From: an uncultured Treponema sp.
GTDB lineage: Bacteria > Spirochaetota > Spirochaetia > Treponematales > Treponemataceae
NCBI GenBank assembly: GCA_946411505.1
Contig: CAMKEG010000003.1
Coordinates: 1 to 64,000 of the forward strand
Length of the DNA stretch: 64,000 nt
Direction of reading: 5' to 3'
Below, piece after piece: positions 51,688-59,370 of this stretch. The stretch's first letter is position 1. Every line of letters begins with the position of its first letter. The position numbers were made by a program, and so were the translations under genes. The notes under the pieces are model-generated. The model saw only the letters and a list, made by a program, of their open reading frames with translations, ran no database searches and had not been told where the DNA came from.

Positions 51688-52029
51688 ATGACAGAAAATG
51701 AGTTGCATGAAACGCTTGCTTATAACATTAAGCGTTATCGGGCGGGTAAACACACACAAGAAACGCTTGCCGAAGAGATAAGCCTTTCGTATCAAACAAT
51801 TAATGCTATTGAAGGAAGGCGACGCTTTCCAAGTCCTGAAACGCTTGTAAAGCTTGCCGCCGCCCTAGGCGTTGAAGTTTACCAGCTTTTCGTTCCCCAC
51901 GACACAAAGCCAATTGTCATAGAAGAGACGCCCAAAAACGAGCGGATTCGCGTGCAAATAACCGAAGAAGTTGTTGACGACGTTCGCCGCGCCATGACTA
52001 AAGCGCTGGACAAGATTCTAAAGGAATAG
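51688..52029 (+). CDS. XRE-family transcriptional regulator
   Basis: A 113-residue regulator. The helix-turn-helix spans about residues 8-65 (TLAYNIKRYRAGKHTQETLAEEISLSYQTINAIEGRRRFPSPETL). The C-terminal part is short and charged (VQITEEVVDDVRRAMTKALDKIL) and may dimerise. ATG 51688 is used; GTG 51685 is also in frame. There is no ribosome-binding site. It is divergent from the four-gene operon and flanked by dyad operators. Confidence 0.88.
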   Translation: MTENELHETLAYNIKRYRAGKHTQETLAEEISLSYQTINAIEGRRRFPSPETLVKLAAALGVEVYQLFVPHDTKPIVIEETPKNERIRVQITEEVVDDVRRAMTKALDKILKE

Positions 52030-52177
52030 TAAAAAATGATGGTCGATTCCGCTTTGCTTCATTATGGCGTTGGCGGTGTGGCGAGATTTTATTTTTGAAT
52101 CGACTGTAAAATTTCGTTGTGTCATTGGGCTGTAATATATGTCATGGTTGCCTTTGCCGTGTCGGACAAAGCGGCAA
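52030..52177. other. Intergenic region without a recognised gene
   Basis: This is the 3' flank of the XRE gene and the downstream region of the DUF1902 gene. No toxin-like ORF, terminator or repeat was found. Confidence 0.4.
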
Positions 52178-52345
52178 TTATTTTTTAGCGGAATTTAAAT
52201 CCAACAGTTCTGGAGCGGCATAGCGGACTCGTTCCATAAGAGCGTCCAAAGAACCACCCTCCAAAACAAGGCCTGGAATGTCTTTGCTTTCGGCAATCCA
52301 TACGCTGGCTTCGGAATCCCATGTAAAATGAACTTCGTATTCCAT
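52178..52345 (-). CDS. DUF1902 (HicB-like) small protein
   Basis: A 55-residue protein. MEYEVHFTWDSEASVWIAES followed by KDIPGLVLEGGSLDALMERV matches the DUF1902 pattern, a HicB-like fold found in antitoxins. GGAG lies six bases before ATG 52345. Its promoter on the minus strand is TTGCGC-18-TATAAT (52391-52362). No toxin gene was found next to it, so it is an orphan here. Confidence 0.8.
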   Translation of the reverse strand: MEYEVHFTWDSEASVWIAESKDIPGLVLEGGSLDALMERVRYAAPELLDLNSAKK

Positions 52346-52402
52346 ATTTGTCTCCATTCCTATTATAGCTCATTTTTAAGATTTTGCGCAATTTTCGCGC
52401 AC

Positions 52403-52430
52403 AAAAAAACGCCGCCCATGCTCGGGCGGC
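52403..52430 (-). terminator. gtrA terminator
   Basis: GCCGCCC (52411-52417) pairs with GGGCGGC (52424-52430); seven T follow on the minus strand. Confidence 0.88.
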
Positions 52431-52461
52431 TCGATCGACGCGGCCTTTGTTTTTGTGAGGG

Positions 52462-52893
52462 CTATTCCTCACTTCTCTGAGACGATTTGTTTGTGTCGAT
52501 GGTCTTTCCAAACACGATGTGGCGGTCATAAAAATATTCGGAAACAAGATTAAGCGCCATGTTCATTATTGTTACAAGAAAATCATTCCAGCCGAGGCTT
52601 TCGACTAGATAATTTCCAAGCAGCGTTGTTATGGGAGTGAACGCCGCGTAAAAGAGCGCCACTTTAAACATTGCTATCGGTATGTTTCCGGCGGAGCGGA
52701 AGGTAAAGCGCCTGTTCAATGTAAAATTCCAAAGGACTGAAAGTATGAGCGCAATCAGGTATTTGGGCCAATAAGGCCATTGCGTGAGCGTGTCAAAAAA
52801 CGCGAACGAAGCGAATTCAATGATTCCTGCCGAGACAGAGAAAAAAAAGAATTTGACGCCCCGCATTATTTCTTTTTCGTTGCTCATGTTCAC
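52462..52893 (-). CDS. GtrA-like membrane protein
   Basis: A 143-residue four-helix protein of the GtrA family, usually linked to moving or using polyprenyl-linked sugars for surface glycans. Typical segments are FFFFSVSAGIIEFASFAFFD, LSVLWNFTLNRRFTFRS and the C-terminal FYDRHIVF. The start is GTG 52893, nine bases after AAGGAG; ATG 52887 is also possible. It is downstream of the rib operon but separated by a terminator. Confidence 0.87.
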   Translation of the reverse strand: MNMSNEKEIMRGVKFFFFSVSAGIIEFASFAFFDTLTQWPYWPKYLIALILSVLWNFTLNRRFTFRSAGNIPIAMFKVALFYAAFTPITTLLGNYLVESLGWNDFLVTIMNMALNLVSEYFYDRHIVFGKTIDTNKSSQRSEE

Positions 52894-52946
52894 GAAAATT
52901 TTCTCCTTAAGTTACATATTGTTCCCATCTGCGGACGCGTTGAACG

Positions 52947-52976
52947 AAAAACCGCGCCGCCCTGTTGTTGGGCGGC
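52947..52976 (-). terminator. rib operon terminator
   Basis: GCCGCCC (52956-52962) and GGGCGGC (52970-52976) with a seven-base loop, then GCGG and five T on the minus strand, just after ribH. Confidence 0.8.
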
Positions 52977-53000
52977 TCAACCAACGCGCGTCTTGTTAAT

Positions 53001-53465
53001 TCAGATCTGTTCCATCACGTTGACCATCTCGATCGCGCTAAGGGCGCAGTCGTAGCCCTTGTTGCCGCTCTTGGCGCCGGCGCGGTCGATGGCTTGCTCC
53101 AAGTTGTCGGTGGTCAAGATTCCGAACAAGACTGGAACGCCTGTGTTGAAGCTGGCTTGCGCGACGCCCTTGCTGACTTCGGCGCAAACGTAGTCGTAGT
53201 GGCTGGTGCTTCCGCGAATCACCGCTCCGACGCAAATGACCGCGTCGTACTTTTTGCTGGCCGCCATCTTTTGCGCAACGACGGGAATTTCAAACGCGCC
53301 CGGAACCCAAGCCGCGCTGATGTTCTCTTCGGCGACGCCGTGGCGGACAAGGCCGTCAACCGCTCCGTCCAAAAGCTTTTGCACGATGAACGCGTTAAAG
53401 CGCGACGCCACGATTCCAACCTTCATGCCGCTTTTCGCGACTACCTTTCCTTCAATCAATTTCAT
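53001..53465 (-). CDS. ribH: 6,7-dimethyl-8-ribityllumazine synthase
   Basis: Condenses the ribityl-aminouracil with dihydroxybutanone phosphate. Motifs are [11 protein letters not shown], the substrate loop [30 protein letters not shown] with the catalytic His, and [15 protein letters not shown]. The 154-residue length is normal. AGGAGG precedes ATG 53465. It is eight bases after ribBA and last in the operon. Confidence 0.97.
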   Translation of the reverse strand: MKLIEGKVVAKSGMKVGIVASRFNAFIVQKLLDGAVDGLVRHGVAEENISAAWVPGAFEIPVVAQKMAASKKYDAVICVGAVIRGSTSHYDYVCAEVSKGVAQASFNTGVPVLFGILTTDNLEQAIDRAGAKSGNKGYDCALSAIEMVNVMEQI

Positions 53466-53473
53466 ATAGCCTC

Positions 53474-54688
53474 CTATTCAACATTGATATGGTCAAAGAT
53501 GTGGCCCATTTTTTCCTTCTTGGTGCGAAGGTAAAATTTGTCAAACTTTGACGGCGGAATTTCTATCGACACGCGCTCGGCGACTTTTATTCCAAAGCCG
53601 TCAAGCCCGTAAATCTTTTGCGGATTGTTTGTCAAAAGGCGCAGGGACTTTATTCCCAAGTCCTTTAAGATTTGCGCTCCGATCCAATACTCGCGCAAGT
53701 CGGGAGCAAAGCCAAGCTTCAAGTTCGCTTCGACAGTGTCGTAGCCGTTTTCTTGCAGCATGTAAGTCTTCAGCTTGTTGATGAGACCGATGCCGCGGCC
53801 TTCCTGCCTCATGTAAAGCAAAACGCCTCGGCCTTCTTTTTCTATCGTCTTCATCGCTTGCTGGAGCTGAGGGCCGCAGTCGCAGCGCTGGCTTCCGAAC
53901 ACGTCTCCTGTCAAACATTCGGAGTGAACGCGGCACAAAACTTTTTCGCCGTCGCCGATGTCGCCTTTTACAAGCGCGATGTGGTGCTCGCCGGTAAGGT
54001 CGTCGGTGTAGCCGTAAATGTCAAAGTCGCCGTATTCGCTTGGGAGCTTTGCCTTGGCTTCCTGCACGACATGCTTGTCGTGGACGCGGCAGTAGTCGGC
54101 AAGCGCTTTTATCGTTATGTATTTTAGCCCGAACTTTCGCGCGATTTGGTAAACTCTCTCGCCGCGCGCCATCGTTCCGTCGTCGTCCATAATCTCGCAG
54201 CAAACGCCGCATTCCTTAAGGCCGGCCAAGCGGCAAAGGTCAACGGTGGCTTCCGTGTGCCCGGCGCGGACAAGCACTCCGCCTTTTTTTGCGATAAGGG
54301 GGAATGTGTGGCCGGGCCTCCTAAAATCTTTTGGCGTGGAGTCGGGGTCTACGCAGGCTTGGATTGTTCTCGCGCGCTCGGCGGCTGAGATTCCCGTTGT
54401 GGTGGAAACGTGGTCAATCGAAACGGTGAAGGCCGTCTCGTGGTTGTCGGTGTTCTCCGCCACCATCGGGTAAAGGCCAAGCCTGTTTGCCATGCCCTCG
54501 CTGATCGGGGTACAAATCAAGCCCTTGGCGTGGGTCGCGATAAAGTTGATGTTGGCCTGCGTCGCAAACTGCGCGGCGCAAATCATGTCGCCTTCGTTTT
54601 CGCGGTTTTCGTCGTCGCTTACAAGAATTATTTTTCCTTGCCGCAAATCCTCAAGCGCCTCTTCGATTGTGTTGTATTTTATCTCCAT
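53474..54688 (-). CDS. ribBA: Bifunctional DHBP synthase / GTP cyclohydrolase II
   Basis: A 404-residue two-domain enzyme making both early riboflavin precursors. The N-terminal RibB part has [15 protein letters not shown] and [10 protein letters not shown] plus HTEATVDL. The C-terminal RibA part has the zinc cysteines in [20 protein letters not shown] and [15 protein letters not shown] precedes ATG 54688. A copy of the intergenic repeat separates it from ribE. Confidence 0.97.
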   Translation of the reverse strand: MEIKYNTIEEALEDLRQGKIILVSDDENRENEGDMICAAQFATQANINFIATHAKGLICTPISEGMANRLGLYPMVAENTDNHETAFTVSIDHVSTTTGISAAERARTIQACVDPDSTPKDFRRPGHTFPLIAKKGGVLVRAGHTEATVDLCRLAGLKECGVCCEIMDDDGTMARGERVYQIARKFGLKYITIKALADYCRVHDKHVVQEAKAKLPSEYGDFDIYGYTDDLTGEHHIALVKGDIGDGEKVLCRVHSECLTGDVFGSQRCDCGPQLQQAMKTIEKEGRGVLLYMRQEGRGIGLINKLKTYMLQENGYDTVEANLKLGFAPDLREYWIGAQILKDLGIKSLRLLTNNPQKIYGLDGFGIKVAERVSIEIPPSKFDKFYLRTKKEKMGHIFDHINVE

Positions 54689-54706
54689 ATCTTCTCCTTG
54701 AATTCA

Positions 54707-54868
54707 TTTCGGCTGACCGCGCGCGCCGGTTGGCAAGCGCGGTTGTTGCCGCTTATTGTCCGCGCTCGCAAGAGCGCAAGTAAATAGTTTCCTTGCACAA
54801 AACGGCGGCTTTGTCCGACCGTATGCGGCTAACAAAAAATTGTTGTCTTGCTTTAGTTTTCATTGCCG
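54707..54868 (-). repeat. Intergenic repeat element, copy A (ribE-ribBA)
   Basis: Minus strand: it begins AGCGGCAATGAAAAC, right at the ribE stop, and carries GCGCTCTTGCGAGCGC. It ends AAGCGGCAACAACCGCGC... GCGGTCAGCCG about 15 bases before the ribBA ribosome-binding site. The last ~50 bases closely match copy C in the ribD leader. Confidence 0.65.
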
Positions 54869-55546
54869 CTAAAACCCTCGCTCTCTTAAAAATTCTTCTG
54901 TTATGGCGGAACTCATGCCCGTGGTGGAACGGTTGCCGCCGCCGGAATTGCCCTCAAGCCCAAGAAGCCGCTGGACATACTTTCCGACGATGTCGTTTTC
55001 CAAGTTGACTTTGTCGCCAACTTTTTTTGAAAGCAGCGTCGTCTCTTCTCCCGTGTGCGGAATGACCGAAACCGCGAAGCGCGCCGCGTCAAGCTTTGCC
55101 ACGGTAAGGCTTATTCCGTCAATCGCGATCGAGCCTTTTTGAACAATCAAATCCAAAATCTCTTTGGGCGCGCTTACGTAAATCCAAACGGCGTTTCCTT
55201 CGCGCTCTGTTTCCGCGATTGTTCCGGTTCCGTCGATGTGGCCGCTCACGATGTGGCCGCCAAAGCGTCCGTCCGCCGCCATCGCGCGCTCAAGGTTCAC
55301 CGGGCTTCCAGACATAAGGCTTCCAAGATTTGAGCGGCGCAAGGTTTCGGCCATCACGTCCGCGGTAAAGAAGTCCGCGCCCAAACTTGTCGCGGTTAGG
55401 CAAACGCCGTTTACGGCAATGCTGTCGCCGTTTTTTGTTCCTTGCAAAATTTTTTGCGCGCGGATTTTTATTCTTGCGCCCGCTCCGTTTCCCGACGGCT
55501 CCACGCTCGCGACGCTTCCGATTTCTTCTATTATTCCTGTGAACAT
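54869..55546 (-). CDS. ribE: Riboflavin synthase
   Basis: A 225-residue lumazine-dismutating enzyme with two barrel repeats. Motifs are MFTGIIEEIGSV at the start, GDSIAVNGVCLTAT and KGSIAIDGISLTVA in the two halves, and GGHIVSGHIDGTG. ATG 55546 gives the standard MFTG start with GGAGG eight bases upstream; ATG 55561 and 55552 are also in frame. Confidence 0.96.
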   Translation of the reverse strand: MFTGIIEEIGSVASVEPSGNGAGARIKIRAQKILQGTKNGDSIAVNGVCLTATSLGADFFTADVMAETLRRSNLGSLMSGSPVNLERAMAADGRFGGHIVSGHIDGTGTIAETEREGNAVWIYVSAPKEILDLIVQKGSIAIDGISLTVAKLDAARFAVSVIPHTGEETTLLSKKVGDKVNLENDIVGKYVQRLLGLEGNSGGGNRSTTGMSSAITEEFLRERGF

Positions 55547-55560
55547 TAACATGTCCTCCA

Positions 55561-55722
55561 TAAATTACCGCTGTTCGTGCGAGTCTTTTTGCGAGCGCGA
55601 TTGCCCGCTCGCGTAAGCGAGCAAGTGAATGACTCCTTTGCGCAAAACGGCAACGCCGTAATGTTGCGGCTTATGCGGCAATCCTTCGTTTATGGGCTTG
55701 CCATCGTTATTCATTGCCGCTT
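55561..55722 (-). repeat. Intergenic repeat element, copy B (ribD-ribE)
   Basis: Minus strand: it starts AGCGGCAATGAATAACG within the last ribD codons. It contains GATGGCAAGCCCATAA and a hairpin GCTCGC/GCGAGC, and ends TCGCACGAACAGCGG a few bases before GGAGG of ribE. It shares starts with copy A and GATGGCAAG with copy D. Confidence 0.65.
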
Positions 55723-56958
55723 GTATTCAATCAAAACGTCGCTTCCGATTTTGCGCGCGTCGGTTTGCGAAAGGCTAAAAGCGTCGGCCACTTCCAAAAC
55801 GCCGCTTCCAGCCACTGGACTGGGGGCGGCGGCGCCTCCAAAAATTTTTGGCGCGACAAAAGAGTAAACGCGCTGGACTAGGCCCGCTTTTAATAGCGAA
55901 AAGTTCAGCGCGCCGCCGCCTTCCACCAGTACGCTGTCAAGACCCAGCTCGCCAAGCTTTTTCATTAAAAGGCAAAGGTCCACGCGATTGCCGCAGGAAG
56001 GCGAGCCGCAACGAATCACTTGAACGCCTTTTTGGGCGAGCGCTTTTTCTTTTTCCAAAAAGTCGCGGTCGGGGAGGGCGGCGCAGTCTTTGGCTTGCGA
56101 ACGATTTTCGCTTGTGGCGCCCTCTTTGGCTTGCGATGCCTCGCCGCTCGCCCTCGCGTTAAGGTCTTGCGTCCGTTCCGCGCTAGGGGCGGCGCAATCT
56201 TGGGCGGCGCAGGCGACAATCGTTGGAACTTCGGCCGCGCTTTGGACAAGCTGCGAGTCAAGCGGAATGCGCAAAGAGCTGTCGCAAATTACGCGCGTGG
56301 GGTTCCGGCCGCCGGGGATTCGACAGGTCAAAAGCGGATCGTCGGCGAGTACCGTTCCGATTCCCGCCATAATGCATGAATACTTATTGCGCAATTGGTG
56401 GACAAAGTCGCGCGACTCTTGGCAAGATATCCATTTGGACTTTCCGGCTGCCGTCGCGATTTTTCCGTCGGCGGTCATCGCGTACTTTAGCGCGACGTAT
56501 GGCGTTTTGCTTGTAATGTAATGGAAGAAAATAAAATTGAGCGCGTCGCATTCCGAGCGCAAAAAGTCTTCCTCTACCTCAACGCCCCGTTCGCGCAAAA
56601 ACGCGGCGCCCTTTCCGCTCACCAAAGGGTTTGGGTCTCGGCTTCCGGCAACGACTTTTTTTATTCTGGCCTCGACGATGGCCTCGACGCAAGGCGGTTG
56701 CTTTCCTGTGTGGCAGCAGGGTTCCAGCGTGACAAAAATTTGGGCGCCGCTAGGATTGTTCCCCCGCTCGCGGCAGTCGCGCAAAGCGTCGCGCTCGGCG
56801 TGCAAGTCGCCGTACTTGTGATGATAGCCTTGGCCTATGATTTGATTTTCTTTTACAATGACGGCGCCGACCAGGGGATTGGGGTTTGTCCAGCCTTCGC
56901 CTTTTTTGGCAAGCTCAATTGCCGCGCGCATAAAGCGCTCTTTAGAGTCGTTTTCCAT
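55711..56958 (-). CDS. ribD: Bifunctional pyrimidine deaminase/reductase with an internal insertion
   Basis: A 415-residue deaminase-reductase in riboflavin synthesis. The zinc site is visible as LHAERDA and TLEPCCHTGKQPPC. The reductase part has LKYAMTADGKIAT, SRDFVHQLRN and VLVEGGGALNFSLL. Residues about 248-300 are an in-frame insertion rich in Ala, Gln and Cys (CAAQDC, ASQAKEG, NRSQAKDC) between two reductase strands, with core DNA TCGCAAGCCAAAG present twice. ATG 56958 has AAGGA upstream; ATG 56973 lies in the riboswitch. It is first in the rib operon. Confidence 0.95.
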   Translation of the reverse strand: MENDSKERFMRAAIELAKKGEGWTNPNPLVGAVIVKENQIIGQGYHHKYGDLHAERDALRDCRERGNNPSGAQIFVTLEPCCHTGKQPPCVEAIVEARIKKVVAGSRDPNPLVSGKGAAFLRERGVEVEEDFLRSECDALNFIFFHYITSKTPYVALKYAMTADGKIATAAGKSKWISCQESRDFVHQLRNKYSCIMAGIGTVLADDPLLTCRIPGGRNPTRVICDSSLRIPLDSQLVQSAAEVPTIVACAAQDCAAPSAERTQDLNARASGEASQAKEGATSENRSQAKDCAALPDRDFLEKEKALAQKGVQVIRCGSPSCGNRVDLCLLMKKLGELGLDSVLVEGGGALNFSLLKAGLVQRVYSFVAPKIFGGAAAPSPVAGSGVLEVADAFSLSQTDARKIGSDVLIEYKRQ

Positions 56959-56962
56959 AATT

Positions 56963-57079
56963 CCTTCTTCCATCCAGACTTTACTGTCGGCCGCGGAATC
57001 TCACCGCGTCATGCTCTGGCGTTGCCATCGCTTGCTGGCTATACAGCCGGTGGGGAATTGCGCCCCGCCTTGAAGTTTA
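56963..57079 (-). ncRNA. FMN riboswitch (RFN element)
   Basis: In the minus orientation it reads AACTTCAAGGCGGGG, TTCCCCACCGGC, AGCCAGCAAGC, GATTCCGCGGCCGACAGT and AAGTCTGGATGGAAGAAGG, in the order of conserved RFN blocks. It lies directly before ribD, with the ribD ribosome-binding site in its 3' arm. No terminator hairpin with T-run follows, so control of translation initiation is likely. Confidence 0.95.
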
Positions 57080-57303
57080 TGCTTTCAAAAAGGGGCGCGT
57101 CAGTGACACGTACGGCTGTTCGCGCGCGGCCGTTGCCAAGCGCGAATATTGCCGCTTATGCGCCGAGCGAAAAGTTTCGGTTAAGAAACGATTGCAGTGG
57201 CGCTACCCCGCCTTGAAGTTTAGCGCTCGCCAAAAAAGCCTTTGGCTATTTTAGCGAGGCTGTCGAGTTTTAAGCCGCGCAAGGCGCGTCTCAAAACTCG
57301 CGT
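57080..57303 (-). other. ribD leader with element copy C and a second RFN 5' arm
   Basis: Element copy C (about 57112-57172) matches the end of copy A (AAGCGGCAATATTCGCGCTTGGCAAC over its core, ending GCGCGAACAGCCG). Further upstream, 57206-57222 repeats exactly the 17 bases of 57063-57079, the RFN 5' arm. Beyond it a large hairpin CGAGTTTT...AAAACTCG (57249-57300) and TAAAAT mark the probable promoter region. No gene is seen. Confidence 0.55.
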
Positions 57304-57403
57304 AAAAATAATGTAGCGCATAGGGGAATTTTGCGCAAGAGAATTTTTCCCCGATTCCGCAAATGCGCGCTATAATAGTTGTATTGTAGATTAGGAGGAA
57401 AAA

Positions 57404-57853
57404 ATGAAAAAGATTTTATTCGCTTGCTTGGCGCTTTTTATGGCGGCCGCGGCGTTTTCACAAAGCGCCAAGACCACGGGAGTGACGGATTCGGACGTTC
57501 AGTCTTTTTGCAAGAACTTTAAAAAGATGGAAGCGGACTTTAAGAAATTTGACGTTGACACGAGCGACGCGCAGGCAATGGCCATGGCTCTTGGAGCGGA
57601 CAAGTCCGTGGAACAGATTTTGAACAAAAACGGAATTTCCGGAAGCAACGCCATTGACAAGCTTCGCGCAATCGCTTACGGCTATGTCATCGCGCGCTAT
57701 GACGAAGCTATGGCCGCCGACCCGGAAGCCGCCGCGCTCATCAAAAGCATGGGCCGCGATCCGATGGCCGAAGCCAGAAGCCAAATTTCCGACGCCGACC
57801 AAAAAGTCGTTGGCCGCCATTTGCAAGAGCTTAAAAAAGTTTTTGACGACTAG
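57404..57853 (+). CDS. Exported helical protein, unknown
   Basis: A 149-residue protein with signal peptide MKKILFACLALFMAAAAFS-QS and a mostly helical mature part with one Cys (VQSFCKNFKKMEADFKKF; AIAYGYVIARYDEAMAADPE). AGGAGG precedes the ATG, and TATAAT is at 57371-57376. It is probably periplasmic. No family recognised. Confidence 0.72.
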   Translation: MKKILFACLALFMAAAAFSQSAKTTGVTDSDVQSFCKNFKKMEADFKKFDVDTSDAQAMAMALGADKSVEQILNKNGISGSNAIDKLRAIAYGYVIARYDEAMAADPEAAALIKSMGRDPMAEARSQISDADQKVVGRHLQELKKVFDD

Positions 57854-57885
57854 AGCTTTTCTCGGCAAGCCTCGCCATCTTCGCG

Positions 57886-59295
57886 CTACTCGTCCACAAA
57901 ATATCCGTTCATCAAGCCCTTGCCCTTGACTTCGACTTGGACGGGGCCTTGCCAGGAAAACTTGTCGTCCGCTTGCTTTTGCGCGGCCTCGGAGACGTGG
58001 ATCTTCATCGGCTGGCCGGAACTTTCCATGCGGCTGGCTACGTTCACTGTGTCGCCCCAAATGTCGTAAATGAATTTTGTCTTTCCGATTACGCCGGCCA
58101 CAAGCTCTCCGCTGTTTATTCCCACGCGGATTTGAAGGGGCTTTTCCGCCGTCTTGTTGAACTCTTCCACGTCGCGCAAAAGGCCTTGGGCAAAGCGGAC
58201 CATTTTTTCAACGCCGCCGTTTTGCGCGTTTTCGTCCAGACCCGCCGCGGCCATGTAGGAGTCGCCGATCGTTTTTATTTTTTCAACGCCCTCGCGCTCG
58301 GCCCGCTCGTCAAAAAGGCTTGTCAGCTTGTTGAGCATTCTTACGGTTTGGTCGGCGGTCATGTCGGAACTCATTTTTGTAAAGCCCACGATGTCGGTGA
58401 ATAAAACGGTGGCGTTGGGGTAGTTGCGCGAGATTGTTTGGCCGGGCCGCTCGGTCAATTCGCGCGCGACGTCGGCGGGCAAAATGTTCAGCAAAAGGCG
58501 CTCGACTTTTTGGTTTGCAATCCGCAGTTCTTTTGTGCGCTCGTCAACAGTTTGCTCCAATTCCTTTTGGTAGCGGGCAAGCATTTCTATTTCCAAGCGG
58601 TGCGCGCGCTCCACCTTTTTGTTCATTTCCTTTAAGTCAAAGATGAACAAGAGTATCGCCATTCCGGCGGAAGAAATTCCCGTTATGTAAAAGCCTTTCA
58701 TTTTAAACTGAATCGCGCTTGCGGCTATTGGAATCGCGATGAAGAGCAAAAGCGGAATGGCCGTTTCATGCGGAATTCTTTTAAAGTTCCGTAGAATGCA
58801 AATGAATTGCAGCAAAAGCGCCGTTGTCGCAAAAACATAGGCCAGCGGACGGGCGGGGCTTCGGATGTAATTGTTCCGCGCGTCTATCGTGTAGTAAAGG
58901 CCGGTGAACTGAGAAATGATGACCAGCGCGATTTCGATTAGCAAGACGATTCCCGCAACATAAAATTCCCAAGGCATTTTTTTTAGCTCGCCTTCTTTTT
59001 GGAACAAGTCTTTGAAATAGAAGTTCAAGTTCAAAATCAAAAAGGCCGGAAAAAAGTAGTCGCCGAATTTTGAAAGCCTTGTGATGAAAACTGCCGTTCC
59101 GTTCATCATAAAGCTGTATGCGGTAAAGGCTAACTGCGACGACAAAATGCCCGCCGCGCTCAGTTCCAAAAAAATTATCGCGGCCTTTCTCCTTCTTGAA
59201 AGGTTGTTTGTTCGCAAAGTCAAAAAGGCTGTCAAAAGGCAAATCGCCTGCAGCGCGATCATCAAGTCATGCTGGCGCCGGATTAAAAAACTCAT
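57886..59295 (-). CDS. Membrane class III adenylate cyclase
   Basis: A 469-residue protein. About six membrane helices fill residues 8-225, then a coiled coil (LEIEMLARYQKELEQTVDE) leads to the cyclase domain (about 285-465). Metal-binding Asp are in VLFTDIVGFTKMSSD. Substrate residues are Lys in EKIKTIGDSYMA and Asp in YDIWGDTVNVASRM, an adenylate rather than guanylate pattern. It probably makes cAMP in response to a membrane signal. The ATG is six bases after TGATAT of a TTGACA promoter, leaderless type. Confidence 0.9.
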   Translation of the reverse strand: MSFLIRRQHDLMIALQAICLLTAFLTLRTNNLSRRRKAAIIFLELSAAGILSSQLAFTAYSFMMNGTAVFITRLSKFGDYFFPAFLILNLNFYFKDLFQKEGELKKMPWEFYVAGIVLLIEIALVIISQFTGLYYTIDARNNYIRSPARPLAYVFATTALLLQFICILRNFKRIPHETAIPLLLFIAIPIAASAIQFKMKGFYITGISSAGMAILLFIFDLKEMNKKVERAHRLEIEMLARYQKELEQTVDERTKELRIANQKVERLLLNILPADVARELTERPGQTISRNYPNATVLFTDIVGFTKMSSDMTADQTVRMLNKLTSLFDERAEREGVEKIKTIGDSYMAAAGLDENAQNGGVEKMVRFAQGLLRDVEEFNKTAEKPLQIRVGINSGELVAGVIGKTKFIYDIWGDTVNVASRMESSGQPMKIHVSEAAQKQADDKFSWQGPVQVEVKGKGLMNGYFVDE

Positions 59296-59301
59296 TCTTA
59301 T

Positions 59302-59352
59302 ATATCACTAAAAAAAGCGCTTATTGTCAAGATTTTCTCTTTGCGGTAAAAT
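59302..59352. promoter_or_regulatory. Overlapping divergent promoters, cyclase / symporter
   Basis: Minus: TTGACA (59330-59325), 17 bases, TGATAT (59307-59302), six bases to ATG 59295. Plus: TTGTCA (59324-59329), 17 bases, TAAAAT (59347-59352). The two -35 boxes share five bases in the palindrome TTGTCAA. Confidence 0.8.
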
Positions 59353-59370
59353 CCTTTCTAGAGGTACATC

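Noticed and set aside
52030..52177. HicA-like toxin partner of the DUF1902 gene
   Set aside because: No frame in this stretch gives a start plus a HicA-like basic motif; the longest frames are short and featureless.
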